Below, one piece after another: positions 28,027 to 37,270 of a stretch of DNA of 64,000 nt (position 1 is the stretch's first letter; the number at the start of each line of letters is the position of its first letter). The notes under the pieces are model-generated. The model was not told the origin of the DNA, did no database searches, and was given only the letters and a program-made list of their open reading frames with translations. The DNA is from Chlorobiota bacterium (GTDB lineage Bacteria > Bacteroidota > Ignavibacteria > OLB7), in the NCBI GenBank assembly GCA_016710285.1, contig JADJXR010000001.1:372001-436000 (forward strand), read 5' to 3'. The position numbers and the translations under genes were made by a program.

Positions 28027-29046
28027 TTATTTCTTCCAGATCATGCTGGTGATGGTGGTGGAAACGTCCATCGGGATTTTGCTGGGGATGCCGTCGCTTG
28101 AATCCACCCCTTGGACCTCGATAAATCCCGACAATGTTTGGTGGAACTTGCTGCTTGCGGGCCATCCGCTGGCGCGGTCTATCTCCATTGCCCCGGTTTG
28201 CGTCCCCGCCATGTTGTACCGGAAGCGCACCCCACTGATGGCCATGCTTCCGGCGCGGTTGCTTGCGGCGATGACCGAGCGAACATCCACCATCATCCGG
28301 CTGCTATCCATCCCCTTCACGGTGTGGGTGGTGATGATCTCCAGAGGGATTCCCGCCGTGAGCATCAAGGCGTTGCTCCAGGTGTCGCCCGGGGCAACCG
28401 GCTTGGGGGGATACATGGCCAGCGTGCGCTGAAGATTGCTGCGAAGTGCCTGGCTGCTGACCATCTCCTTGATTCCCACCAACATCGCCTCCGGTGCCGC
28501 AGCAGCCGCCGCCACCGGATTGGCGGTGGCCTTCTCCACAATCTGCTTGGCCAGCGAATCCAATCCCGCCAACTCTGCAATCGTTCCGTTTGGCAGCATC
28601 TTCATGGTGAACGCCGTGCCCACCATCGCTTGGTAAATGGCCACAATGGGCGGGACCCTGCCGCCGCTATCGGCTGCCGAATCTGCCGAGTTAAAACTGA
28701 CCTTCCGGTCCCCGATTGTTTGGCCAAAGGTGATGGAGTCGTAGGTGTAGCGGATGTGCGCCGCGCCGTTGGAATCAACCCCCAACACCTCCATCACTCC
28801 GCCAATTCCAACCACCTGCTGAATCGCTTCGGCGGTGTCCATCACCTGCTGTGTAATGGTTTGCTCGGTCAGCGTCCAATGCCGCCATGCTTCGCCGGCT
28901 TTCAGCTTCAGCCGCAGCTGGGCTTTGCTGGCGGTGTTGCTTTGTGGCGCGGGGTGTTTATCGCACACCACAAGAAGGAACAGAAGCACCAACAGCAGCC
29001 GCAACAACGCCCCCACCCCACGCTGTTTGGTTGATTGCGGCTGCAT
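28027..29046 (-). CDS. Exported protein, DUF6263-like, copy 2
   Basis: The likely start is 29046 (MQPQSTKQR), giving 339 residues with an N-terminal export signal (LLRLLLVLLFLLVV then C), possibly a lipoprotein. The mature part follows the pattern of its neighbour at 29068-30042: LRLKLKAGEAWRHW, TITQQV, YDSI, FNSAD, AMVGTAFTMKM, then MYPPKPVAPGDTW and a beta-rich end. This resembles DUF6263-type exported proteins of Bacteroidota, whose function is unknown. The pair is a tandem duplication, 21 bases apart. Confidence 0.75.
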   Translation of the reverse strand: MQPQSTKQRGVGALLRLLLVLLFLLVVCDKHPAPQSNTASKAQLRLKLKAGEAWRHWTLTEQTITQQVMDTAEAIQQVVGIGGVMEVLGVDSNGAAHIRYTYDSITFGQTIGDRKVSFNSADSAADSGGRVPPIVAIYQAMVGTAFTMKMLPNGTIAELAGLDSLAKQIVEKATANPVAAAAAAPEAMLVGIKEMVSSQALRSNLQRTLAMYPPKPVAPGDTWSNALMLTAGIPLEIITTHTVKGMDSSRMMVDVRSVIAASNRAGSMAISGVRFRYNMAGTQTGAMEIDRASGWPASSKFHQTLSGFIEVQGVDSSDGIPSKIPMDVSTTITSMIWKK

Positions 29047-29067
29047 GGCACAAGACTCCAAGCCCCT

Positions 29068-30042
29068 TTATCGCGAGGATATGGTGATGGCGCTTTGCAC
29101 GGCCACCGGGATGTTTTTCATCATGTCAGGGATGTTCTCCCCGCTGATGCTCATGGTGCCGAACAAGGTTTGCTTCAGCGATGAGGTAGCAATCCAGCCA
29201 TCTTCCACCGTCACTTTCATCGTCCCTTTTTGCGTGCCGGTCAGCTTGTAGTTTATCTCCATTCCCATCATCTCCATCGGCTTGGCGTTGGCGTTGTTGG
29301 TAACGGTGGATTGAACGTCCAGATCGGCAACGCCGTTGGCTACGTTCTTCAGGGTGTAGGTGGTGTTCACCGTCATCGGCATCATCATCGCTACCTCCAT
29401 GTTGTGGTTCCATGAATCCCCCACCGCCACCGGGGTTGTTGGGTAGATATTCATCGAACGCTCAATCGTTTCGGCCATTGCTTCGTTGCTGATCATTCTC
29501 TTCAGCGATTGCTCAATCGCCGCTTTTTGTGCGGGGTCGCCTGTGCCCATTTCGCTCACGATCTTCCCCATCATTTCTTCCATCCCGGTGATGCTTTCCA
29601 CCTTGCCCATTTTTGTCAGCTTTAGCGTGAACGCTGCACCCACCATCGCCCGGTATGGCGCGGTTTCTGGCGTAGCATCGCTGGATAGATCGGCGGAGTT
29701 GAAGTTGACCTCCCCCATCGGCGTTTTGTTCCGCACCACAATGGAGTCGTAGGCCATGGTGATGGTGGCGGTCCCGGCATCGTCAACGCTTTGGACCTGG
29801 TAGCGGTATCCCATCCCCATCATCTGGTTGATGGTGATTTTTTGCCCGGCGACCTCTTGGGTGATATCCTGGTCGGTGGCCATCCACATTCGGTAGGTTT
29901 TTCCCGGCTTCAGTTGCAGCCGTAGCTCGATTGCTGGTTGTTTGGATTTCCCTTTGCGGTTCCCCTTCTGCGCCAATGCTGCCGGCGCGGAACAAAGCAG
30001 GATCAAAAGAACAAAACCAACTGCCCGTTGGATTGATTGCAT
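29068..30042 (-). CDS. Exported protein, DUF6263-like, copy 1
   Basis: The start at 30042 (MQSIQRAV) begins a signal peptide cut near ALAQ; the open frame runs far upstream but only as shadow. The 324-residue product shares LRLQLKPGKTYRMW, DITQEV, AYDSIVV, NFNSADLS, AMVGAAFTLKL, IYPTTPVAVGDSW and KLTGTQKGTM with the next gene. The many short beta strands suggest an all-beta periplasmic protein. It is methionine-rich in the middle (MMPMT, MEMMGMEI). It reads away from the barrel gene at 30287. Confidence 0.78.
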   Translation of the reverse strand: MQSIQRAVGFVLLILLCSAPAALAQKGNRKGKSKQPAIELRLQLKPGKTYRMWMATDQDITQEVAGQKITINQMMGMGYRYQVQSVDDAGTATITMAYDSIVVRNKTPMGEVNFNSADLSSDATPETAPYRAMVGAAFTLKLTKMGKVESITGMEEMMGKIVSEMGTGDPAQKAAIEQSLKRMISNEAMAETIERSMNIYPTTPVAVGDSWNHNMEVAMMMPMTVNTTYTLKNVANGVADLDVQSTVTNNANAKPMEMMGMEINYKLTGTQKGTMKVTVEDGWIATSSLKQTLFGTMSISGENIPDMMKNIPVAVQSAITISSR

Positions 30043-30286
30043 GATGCTTATTGTTAATGTGCGTTGATGTTTGCATGGAAGCCCGTTTGCTTCTGCGCGA
30101 ATATACGCGAAGAACCACGCAACCAACGATACCAACCAGCGGGAACCATTGCCGCGCTGCTGCCTCCGTTCGGGGCAAACAAAGCGTGTGTTGGATTCCA
30201 TCGGTGCTGTATCTTCGCCGCCGGACCAACGCTCTCCTTTCGGTTTCCCTCTGCGCCGGTTTCTCCCAATCAACTTCCCTGAACCA

Positions 30287-31096
30287 ATGTTCCTGAACCT
30301 GCCGATGCCTTGCATCTGGAACCGCCCAGCGGATTGCTGCGGGCTGCGTGGTTGCGCCACACTCTGCTGGGGGGTGGCGTTGTTGTTGCTGCTGAGCCAA
30401 CCGCTTGCGTCGCAACCCACCGCGCCCCCACCACCCGGCACCGCCGTTGCCAACACCGCAACTCCCGACCCAATCTTGCTGACCCCGCGCCCGATTCCTT
30501 CGGGGGATGTTCGCGCTGCGGTTGGGGCCAGCATCACCATCCTTCCCCGCATCGTTGCCGAGGAAGAATTGCGCCAGGTCCCAATGGTGAACCTTGAGCT
30601 TCGGTACGGCCTTCCCTTCGGTTTTGCTGCCACCGGGCGGGTTGCCAGCAACGTCATCACCAACCTTGCTTCGGCCGGGGCGGAGTGGCGCGGGAAGCTG
30701 GGCCGCTTCTCGGCCAGCGCGGGTTACTCGGTGGCGTACTGGTACGGGTTTGCGGCCTTCGAAGGGTTCAATGTTGACGCGCAAAGCTGGCTTACTTTTC
30801 CGGCAATCAGTGCCGGGTTTGATTTCGATGATTTCCACCTAAGCGGGCGCGCCGAAGCGCAGTTCGTCACGTTCCGAAGCTCCGCCACCGAGGGGATCGA
30901 GACGGGGTCGGACCGGAACGTGCTGGGGGGATATGCCTTCACCACCACGCTGGAGCAACCGTTTTGGGGAAGCACCGGAGCGTTCATCGCCCTGAAGGTC
31001 TATTACTCCCGCTCGATGTATCAATCATGGCTGGCCTTCAGCACCTTCAACGAATTTTTGTTCTATCCAGAATTCCAATTTGGGGTGATGTTATGA
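30287..31096 (+). CDS. Outer-membrane beta-barrel protein
   Basis: The start at 30287 (MFLNLPMPC) precedes a signal peptide ending near PLASQP. The 269-residue product then alternates short aromatic strands (VNLELRYGLPFGF, FSASAGYSVAYWYGFAAF, FHLSGRAEAQFVTF) and ends in a strand (FLFYPEFQFGVML). A TATCTTCG element at 30210-30217 may be its promoter. It overlaps the GDPD lipoprotein gene by four bases and a second barrel follows, so the three form an envelope operon. Confidence 0.75.
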   Translation: MFLNLPMPCIWNRPADCCGLRGCATLCWGVALLLLLSQPLASQPTAPPPPGTAVANTATPDPILLTPRPIPSGDVRAAVGASITILPRIVAEEELRQVPMVNLELRYGLPFGFAATGRVASNVITNLASAGAEWRGKLGRFSASAGYSVAYWYGFAAFEGFNVDAQSWLTFPAISAGFDFDDFHLSGRAEAQFVTFRSSATEGIETGSDRNVLGGYAFTTTLEQPFWGSTGAFIALKVYYSRSMYQSWLAFSTFNEFLFYPEFQFGVML

Positions 31097-32343
31097 GCCG
31101 TCTTTCCCTGCTGTGGTTGCTGGCCGTTGCGGTGCTGCTTGGTTCGTGCAGCAACGATTTCAGCCCGGTGATTCCGCAGTTCACCGCTGCCGAGTCGTTG
31201 TTGGAAGGTGGGGGGGCAATCCCCAAACAGTCGTACGTGTGGATGAACGGCATCTATCACGTGCGGGCCGGCACCGAGCAGTTTGGCGATACCGTGGTGC
31301 TTCGCTGGGGGGGCGAAAACCCCTCCATCTTCTGCGGAAAAAACTCTGCCTTTTTTATCCTTGAGGCCCGCAGCCTGGGCGACACGATTGTGTTTGAGGG
31401 ATACTGGCGATATGCCTACCAGAACGAGACCGGAAGGGTTCGGCTGTTCATTGCCCCTGACGAAGGGGGCCGCCAACTTAGCGCAGGATTGCAGCCAACC
31501 GGCACGGTAACGATTCGGGGAAAATCGGGCGGAACCGAAGGGGAATTGCAGCGCGAGATCGTGATGGAGCGGATTCGACCAATCAGGGCGTTGATCAGGA
31601 ATTTTTGGATACTGGGCCACCGCGGCGGAGGGCGCAACAGCGACCTTCACCCCGTCTCCGAAAACAGCCGCGAGATGATTCAGTTTGCCGAACGATTGGG
31701 CTGCAGCGGCGTGGAGATTGACGTGCGGCTTACCAGCGATGGAGTCCCGATTTTATACCACGATGAAAACCTAAACACCCGCTTGGTCCGCGGCGATTAC
31801 ATGGTTGGTCCAATCAGCAACTACGCCTTCTGGCAGCTGCGGCGGTTCACCACGCTGGCCAATGGGGAGCAGATACCAACCCTTGCCGAAGCGTTGGAAA
31901 CCGCCGTGACAAAAACCTCCTTGAACTTTATCTGGCTGGATATTAAAACCCCCGACGTTGTTCCGGCCATTCTTCCGATGCTCGACACCGTCCGCACCCG
32001 GGCCACGCAGCTTGGGCGGAAGATTGAGATTGTGATGGGGCTTCCCACCGAGGAGATTTACCAAGCCTACCGCAACCTTCCCGAAGCAACCCGCCCGCCG
32101 GCCTTGTGCGAGCTTTCCACCCAGCAGGCCGATGCCATCAACGCTGCGATTTGGGCACCACGCTGGACGCTTGGGACCCAGGATGCAGCGGTGGCAGCGA
32201 TGCACAGCAACAACCGCCGCGCATTTGTTTGGACGCTGGACAACCCAACCTACATCCTGCAATTCCTGCGCGAAGGGAGCTTCGATGGAATCTTGACGAA
32301 CTACCCAACAATGGTCGCCTACATGTACTACGTGAAGGAGTAA
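31093..32343 (+). CDS. Glycerophosphodiester phosphodiesterase lipoprotein
   Basis: The ATG at 31093 overlaps the stop of the barrel gene. The 416-residue product has a lipobox at Cys 19 (LLGSC), a beta-rich N-terminal domain of about 140 residues, and a GDPD TIM-barrel from about residue 172. Catalytic-site motifs are GHRGGG (H176, R177), ENSREM, VEIDVRLTSDG (E208, D210) and LYHDENL (H223). The enzyme hydrolyses glycerophosphodiesters to glycerol-3-phosphate and an alcohol, probably at the outer membrane. The extra N-terminal domain is unusual and may bind substrate or partner. Confidence 0.88.
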   Translation: MSRLSLLWLLAVAVLLGSCSNDFSPVIPQFTAAESLLEGGGAIPKQSYVWMNGIYHVRAGTEQFGDTVVLRWGGENPSIFCGKNSAFFILEARSLGDTIVFEGYWRYAYQNETGRVRLFIAPDEGGRQLSAGLQPTGTVTIRGKSGGTEGELQREIVMERIRPIRALIRNFWILGHRGGGRNSDLHPVSENSREMIQFAERLGCSGVEIDVRLTSDGVPILYHDENLNTRLVRGDYMVGPISNYAFWQLRRFTTLANGEQIPTLAEALETAVTKTSLNFIWLDIKTPDVVPAILPMLDTVRTRATQLGRKIEIVMGLPTEEIYQAYRNLPEATRPPALCELSTQQADAINAAIWAPRWTLGTQDAAVAAMHSNNRRAFVWTLDNPTYILQFLREGSFDGILTNYPTMVAYMYYVKE

Positions 32344-32349
32344 CGCCCG

Positions 32350-32967
32350 ATGAACAACCGCCGCCCGTTTGGGCAATGCCTCCTCCCGCTTCTTCTGCTG
32401 ATTGCCGCAGCAACAACCTTGCCGGCGCAGGGTCCGCAACAGGAGCAGAAGTACCAGATTTCCGCAAGCCTTACCGCCGGCTATGGGTTCCGAATCAGCA
32501 GCAGCCCGCCGCCGCAGTTGCCCGAACTTGAGGAGACCAGCGGCGGCGTTAGCGGGGTGATCCGGCTGATGTGGTGCCCGGAACATCTGCTTCGCGTGGG
32601 AATGGATGTTGGATATTTGCCGGTGTCGGGAATGCACGCCAAGAACGAAGATTCGCGGCAAGGCTCCGCCAACCTTTCGCTGGTCTCATGGCCGGTGATG
32701 GGGGTGGTCGCCATGGAGAAATATGGCGTTGACCTTAGCGCGGGGATTGGAATGATCCTGCTGCGGGTGGAAGGAAAAGCGGCCAACGGGGAACAAATCC
32801 ACAGCGAAGGTTGGGAGATTGGATACACCTTCGGCGCAGGCTACACGTGGCACTACTCCGAACGGTTGGGGATTGGTGCCGATCTGAAAATGGTGGAGTT
32901 CACCGACCGCCCCATTGGCTCGCTGATCGCCGGGCTGCGGGTCCGGTGGGCGTTGCTGGAATACTGA
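32350..32967 (+). CDS. Outer-membrane beta-barrel protein
   Basis: This 205-residue protein has a signal peptide (LLLLIAAATTLPAQ) and eight or so amphipathic strands: ISASLTAGYGFRIS, LLRVGMDVGYLPV, GVDLSAGIGMILLRV, EIGYTFGAGYTWHY and the final IAGLRVRWALLEY. It resembles small OmpW/OmpX-like barrels. It follows the GDPD gene by six bases and completes a three-gene operon. Confidence 0.78.
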   Translation: MNNRRPFGQCLLPLLLLIAAATTLPAQGPQQEQKYQISASLTAGYGFRISSSPPPQLPELEETSGGVSGVIRLMWCPEHLLRVGMDVGYLPVSGMHAKNEDSRQGSANLSLVSWPVMGVVAMEKYGVDLSAGIGMILLRVEGKAANGEQIHSEGWEIGYTFGAGYTWHYSERLGIGADLKMVEFTDRPIGSLIAGLRVRWALLEY

Positions 32968-33020
32968 ACGCCACCCTTCCCGATAACCATTTGTCCGAAC
33001 TCATTCACCTGCCGTGTTGG

Positions 33021-33028
33021 TACTTTTG
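33021..33028 (+). promoter_or_regulatory. TAnnTTTG promoter element at proline dehydrogenase start
   Basis: TACTTTTG ends five bases before the ATG at 33034. If it is a Bacteroidota -7 element, transcription would start at or beside the A of the start codon, giving a leaderless mRNA. TTTG at 32990-32993 is a possible upstream half, with a 27-base spacer that is rather long. Confidence 0.4.
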
Positions 33029-33033
33029 CAGCC

Positions 33034-33936
33034 ATGAAACTGTTCGACTCCCTTATTTCCGCTCTCCTTCCCTTCACCCCCAAGCCCATGGTTCGCGTGG
33101 TCGCCAAAAAGTACATTGCTGGCGAGACGCTGAACGACGCAATGGCCACCGTTGCACGGCTGAACGGTGAAGAAACAATGGCCACGGTGGATGTGCTGGG
33201 GGAGTTCGTCAAGAACCCTGACGTTGCACGCCAGGAGACCAACAACAACATTGCCGTGCTGGAGGAAATGGCCCGCCGCGGCCTTGATGCCAACCTTTCG
33301 GTGAAGCTCACCTCGTTGGGGTTGGACATTGACAAGGAGTTTTGCTGGGAGAACGTGCGCCGCGTTGTGGGGGCCGCCGCCCGCACCGGCAACTTCGTCC
33401 GCATTGACATGGAGAACAGCCCCTACACCGACAGCACCATCGAGCTTGCGCGGCGGGCGCGGGCCGAGTTCCCGGGTCATGTTGGAATCGTCCTGCAAGC
33501 ATATCTGCGGCGCACCCAGCAGGACATCCGCCAGCTTGCCGCCGAAGGGATGCACTTCCGGCTTTGCAAAGGGATTTACGTGGAGTCGGAAACGATTGCA
33601 TTTAAGGGACGTGAGGAAGTCCAGCAGAACTATCTGGACTGCTTGAACTTGATCCTCGATCATGGTTGCTACGTTGGCATCGCAACCCACGACGACGTGC
33701 TGATTGACGGCGCGCGGAAGATCATCGCCGAACGGAAGCTGGACCGCCATCAGTATGAATTCCAGATGCTGCTGGGGGTGCGGGACCCCAAACGTCGCGA
33801 GCTTATCGGCCAGGGTCACCGCCTGCGGGTGTACGTCCCGTTCGGTCGCGACTGGTACGGCTACTCCATCCGCCGCCTGAAGGAAAATCCATCCATCGCC
33901 GGCCACGTCTTCAAAGCAATTTTCACCGGGGATTAA
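33034..33936 (+). CDS. Proline dehydrogenase
   Basis: This 300-residue flavoprotein oxidises L-proline to pyrroline-5-carboxylate and passes electrons to quinone. Family motifs are present in order: NLSVKLTSLGL, VRIDMENSPYTD, GIVLQAYLRRT, FRLCKGIYVE, GIATHDD, EFQMLLGVRD and RVYVPFGRDWYGYSIRRL. It is the single-domain type, as in Thermus and Bacillus, not the PutA fusion. No pyrroline-5-carboxylate dehydrogenase is adjacent. The ferredoxin gene follows 39 bases later. Confidence 0.95.
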   Translation: MKLFDSLISALLPFTPKPMVRVVAKKYIAGETLNDAMATVARLNGEETMATVDVLGEFVKNPDVARQETNNNIAVLEEMARRGLDANLSVKLTSLGLDIDKEFCWENVRRVVGAAARTGNFVRIDMENSPYTDSTIELARRARAEFPGHVGIVLQAYLRRTQQDIRQLAAEGMHFRLCKGIYVESETIAFKGREEVQQNYLDCLNLILDHGCYVGIATHDDVLIDGARKIIAERKLDRHQYEFQMLLGVRDPKRRELIGQGHRLRVYVPFGRDWYGYSIRRLKENPSIAGHVFKAIFTGD

Positions 33937-33975
33937 CCAACCGCGCGCGGCAACCGCCAGCAACGCACACACGCC

Positions 33976-34329
33976 ATGGCCAACGCCGATAACGAGCAAC
34001 TTCCGCTGTTTGAGCTTCCGCCAATCACGCCGAAGCCAGGCCCCGCAACCGTCACGTTCCTTCCCTCCAAAAAATCAATTTCCGTGGAGGCGAGGACGCT
34101 GCTGTTGGAGGCGATTCGGGAAGCACGGCTTCCGGTGGCGCAATCGTGCGGCGGGTTCGGGATCTGCTCCTGGTGCAAGGTTAGGGTGATTGAAGGCTCC
34201 CAAAATCTTTCCATGCCAAGCCGGGTGGAGCAACGGCTGATGCAGCGGCAATCATTCAAACCAGAAGAGCGCGCCAGCTGCCAAGCCGAAATCTTGGGGG
34301 ACGTGACGGTGACCACCACCTACTGGTGA
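33976..34329 (+). CDS. [2Fe-2S] ferredoxin
   Basis: This 117-residue protein has the plant-type ferredoxin cluster motif: SCGGFGICSWC provides three cysteines and a fourth lies in RASCQAEI. It carries electrons for an unknown oxidoreductase. It lies 39 bases behind proline dehydrogenase, probably in the same message. It might also serve the Rieske oxygenase at 14789-15934, but distance gives no support for that. Confidence 0.9.
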   Translation: MANADNEQLPLFELPPITPKPGPATVTFLPSKKSISVEARTLLLEAIREARLPVAQSCGGFGICSWCKVRVIEGSQNLSMPSRVEQRLMQRQSFKPEERASCQAEILGDVTVTTTYW

Positions 34330-34409
34330 ATGAACGCGCGGGAATGAAGATGGCGATGAACCCTGAATGAATGCTCCGGCATGGAAACGCACGCCCACTA
34401 TTACGCATC

Positions 34410-35567
34410 ATGGAAGAACCGAAGAACGACCAACTTTCCTACCGCCCGTACCAAAACCGTGGCGCGTTGATTCGTGCAATCCTTTGGGCACTGATTGCCC
34501 TGCTGGTTGCGGCAATCGTGGCCTGCGCGCCGGAAACCACCAACAAAGGAACCGAGCAGAAACCACACGCCACAACGCCCGCCGGGCAATGGCAACAAAC
34601 CCGCCCCATGCGGCTGCTTCTTGCCGGGTCCGAAGCCCGCGACAGCGTGGCCGTTGCCACCGAGTTTATTGTGGACCAAGCGTTGCGGCGGGCATTGGAA
34701 GGAATCCCCCAGGCGGAGTACCTCACCCTGAACTACCGCGACTCGCTGGTGCGCCAAGCAAGCGATTCTGGACAAAAGCTGACCGTGGCGCAGCTTGCCC
34801 AGCGGCTGAATCTGGATGGAGTTGTGTATACCCGCATTGCCCGATTCAGCTCGGTGCTGGCACTGGAGTTCCGCATTGCCGACCCCGCCACCGGGGGGCT
34901 GATCTACCGCGATCTTGCCTTCAGCATGATCCGCTACCGCGACTCGGCAGGGACGATGCTGCTGGGGCCGACGCTGTACGACGTGCTTCGCAAAAGCAGC
35001 GCAAAGTTCTTTGGCCGACCCGACCTTGACTCCCTTCCGGTGGCCACCACGCCGCTGGTAATCACCAGCATCGTGATTGAGAAGGACACGGCGTTGGGGC
35101 GGTTCTCCACCTATCGCCAGGAGCTTGCAACCGAGGGGGTGAAAGCGTTGGGGGAATACACCCGCATCAACTTTCCATCGCTGGTGGCTTTTGATTTTGC
35201 TTCCCGCAACCAGGTCTATCTGCTGGGGAAAATCCTTGCCGTGGATGACTACAAACCAACCAGCCCCGAAGAGCGGAACATCCTCTACAATGTTGGCATT
35301 GACCATTACATCACCGGCGGGATCACATCCGTTGGGAAGGATTCCATTCGGTTCCGGTTGGAGCTGCGGTTTATGAAATCGCGGACGGAGGATTTGGTGG
35401 TTGACTTCAACGAGGTGACACACCCGCGGTTGAAGTATGAGACCTCGGACCTTCTTCGGGACTACGTCCAAACCCTTGCCGAGCTTGCGCAGCCGATGCT
35501 TCTGCGGGTTGCCGAGAAAATCCACAACGCTTACCAAGCATCGCTTACCACACCAAAGGAACCATAA
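34410..35567 (+). CDS. Membrane-anchored or lipoprotein envelope protein, unknown
   Basis: The start at 34410 (MEEPKNDQL) gives 385 residues. A hydrophobic segment of about 20 residues (LIALLVAAIVAC) lies near residues 28-40; it ends in AC and could be a lipobox or a simple anchor. The mature part has a mixed alpha/beta region (RLLLAGSEARDSVAVATEF) and a second domain with VYLLGKILAVDD. No known family is recognised; the N-terminal part recalls TolB-N/CsgG-like lipoproteins only in outline. It overlaps the next gene by one base (TAATG). Confidence 0.65.
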   Translation: MEEPKNDQLSYRPYQNRGALIRAILWALIALLVAAIVACAPETTNKGTEQKPHATTPAGQWQQTRPMRLLLAGSEARDSVAVATEFIVDQALRRALEGIPQAEYLTLNYRDSLVRQASDSGQKLTVAQLAQRLNLDGVVYTRIARFSSVLALEFRIADPATGGLIYRDLAFSMIRYRDSAGTMLLGPTLYDVLRKSSAKFFGRPDLDSLPVATTPLVITSIVIEKDTALGRFSTYRQELATEGVKALGEYTRINFPSLVAFDFASRNQVYLLGKILAVDDYKPTSPEERNILYNVGIDHYITGGITSVGKDSIRFRLELRFMKSRTEDLVVDFNEVTHPRLKYETSDLLRDYVQTLAELAQPMLLRVAEKIHNAYQASLTTPKEP

Positions 35568-36058
35568 TGGCACACGCAGACGATAGAGAGCATCATCACG
35601 GCCATGAGTTCGATGGCGACGACCATCACCACGACCATGAGCTTGATGATGAATTTGATGATGATGGCGACCACGACCACGACCACGGCGATGAAGCAAG
35701 CAAGGAAGGTAGCAACGGAGTGCCGCGCCGGAAGAAGCGGCTTCGGAACCGCCCGCGCCTGACGGAGATTGATGCCGCGCCGTTCGACGACTGTTCAACG
35801 ATGCACGTGCTGGTCTGCAAGGGGTTTACCGGCCAGATTTTCCGCGCACAGATTTCAGCGTTCGACACCGTGGAGGAATCGCTTCCGTTGCTGGCCGAGC
35901 AGGTGAGCTATCCGTTCCCAGATTTTGAGAAGATCGGCCTGTACAACATGACCCGCGACTTCGAGTATCTTCCCCACGAAACCTTCATCGAAACCGGCAC
36001 GCAGGAGGGGGACCTGCTGTTCATGGCCGACGGGGCCGCTTGCCACAAAAAGGCGTAA
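35567..36058 (+). CDS. His/Asp-rich protein with beta-grasp-like domain
   Basis: The start codon overlaps the upstream stop by one base. Residues about 5-43 are almost only His, Asp, Glu and Gly, a likely metal-binding or metal-storage stretch. A basic patch follows (RRKKRLRNRPRL). The last ~85 residues look like a small ubiquitin-like beta-grasp: HVLVCKGFTG, then FEKIGLYNMTRDFEYL, then GTQEGDLLFMADG. No membrane segment is present. The function is unknown; metal handling or carrier-protein behaviour is inference. The desaturase that follows is an iron enzyme, but a link is only suggestive. Confidence 0.65.
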   Translation: MAHADDREHHHGHEFDGDDHHHDHELDDEFDDDGDHDHDHGDEASKEGSNGVPRRKKRLRNRPRLTEIDAAPFDDCSTMHVLVCKGFTGQIFRAQISAFDTVEESLPLLAEQVSYPFPDFEKIGLYNMTRDFEYLPHETFIETGTQEGDLLFMADGAACHKKA

Positions 36059-36231
36059 TTCCGGGGGAGCACCACAACAGTGGTTGACCCTATCCAAAAC
36101 CCCCTCTTTCTGTGAAAACATGATACGTTCCAACTATTTACCGGGGATGGTGGCCACTACTCCGATCTTTTCCCCCATTTTTGTGCGCTGCTGCTTCCAT
36201 CTACCGATCATCGTTGACTAGCACCGCTTCA

Positions 36232-37217
36232 ATGTCGCTTATCTCTGAGCGGACCCGCTTCCGCATTCTGAACTCCTGGTTCCTGATTGTCCATCTTGGT
36301 TGTTTGCTCCCTATCTGGACCGGCGTAAGCTGGTTTGCGGTTGGGGTTTGCTGCTTCCTCTACTTCATCCGAATGTTCGGATTAACGGCGGGATACCACC
36401 GGTACTTCTCGCATCGCTCGTATAAAACCGGGCGCGTTTTCCAATTCCTGATGGCGTTGCTTGGTGCTTCGGCCGGGCAAAACGGGCCGTTGTGTGGGCC
36501 GCAAAACACCGGCATCACCACCGCTACTCCGACACCGAGGAGGATGTCCACTCGCCGATCACCGGAAGTTTCTGGTGGTCCCACATGGGGTGGATTCTCT
36601 CCAAAAAATTCATTGATTACGACGACAACAGCGTCCGCGACCTTGCCAAATATCCCGAGCTTCGGATGCTGGATTGGGGCCACGCGGTGGTCCTGACCAT
36701 GCTTGGCGTGGGGCTGTTCGGATTGGGTGAGTTGCTGGCGGTGCAGGCCCCAGGGCTTGGGACCGATGGACCTCAGCTTCTTGCATGGGGCTTTTTCATC
36801 AGCACCACGTTGCTCTATCACGGGGTGTTCACCGTCAACTCGCTGGCGCACGTTTGGGGAAGCCGGCGGTTCAACACCACGGACCAAAGCCGCAACAACC
36901 TTTTCATTGCCCTGATTACGCTGGGGGAAGGGTGGCACAACAACCACCACCGCTACATGACCAGCGAACGGCAAGGGTTCTACTGGTGGGAGATTGACAT
37001 CTCCCATTATATGCTAACCATGCTCTCCTGGGTTGGGCTGGTTCACGATTTGCGGAAGCCGCCCCAGAAGATTTACGACGAAGCACGCCAAAACAAGCAC
37101 GGCATCCACCTGCCAGAGCTTCCTTCCCTTCCAGAAATTCAGGAAGGGATCAGCGAGGGGATCGAGGAACTGGCCGCAGCAATCAAGCCACGCAAGCCAG
37201 CATCGGAAAGAACCTAA
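36232..37217 (+). pseudogene. Fatty acid desaturase, one-base frameshift
   Basis: Two frames join into one membrane diiron acyl desaturase of the Delta-9 acyl-CoA type. The first (start 36232, MSLISERTRF) gives GYHRYFSHRSYKT, the first histidine box; the second gives AAKHRHHHRYSD, the second box, and WHNNHHRYM, the third. Around 36490-36500 the reading TTG TGT GGG should be TTG TGG TGG: one G is missing after 36494. Adding it restores GPLWWAAKHRHHH. All eight-histidine motifs are intact, so this may be an assembly error rather than a dead gene. Confidence 0.85.
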
Positions 37218-37270
37218 AAGATTGGCTGGCAAGAAAGCCGCAAAGCCTTTCACATTGGAACCACGAAAAG

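Noticed and set aside
30043..30663. N-terminal extension of the exported protein at 29068-30042
   Set aside because: The signal peptide begins at 30042, and the extension overlaps the promoter region and start of the barrel gene on the other strand.
34401..35798. 465-codon minus-strand frame
   Set aside because: It is antisense to two coupled plus-strand genes and its product is His/Arg/Gln-rich without any domain.
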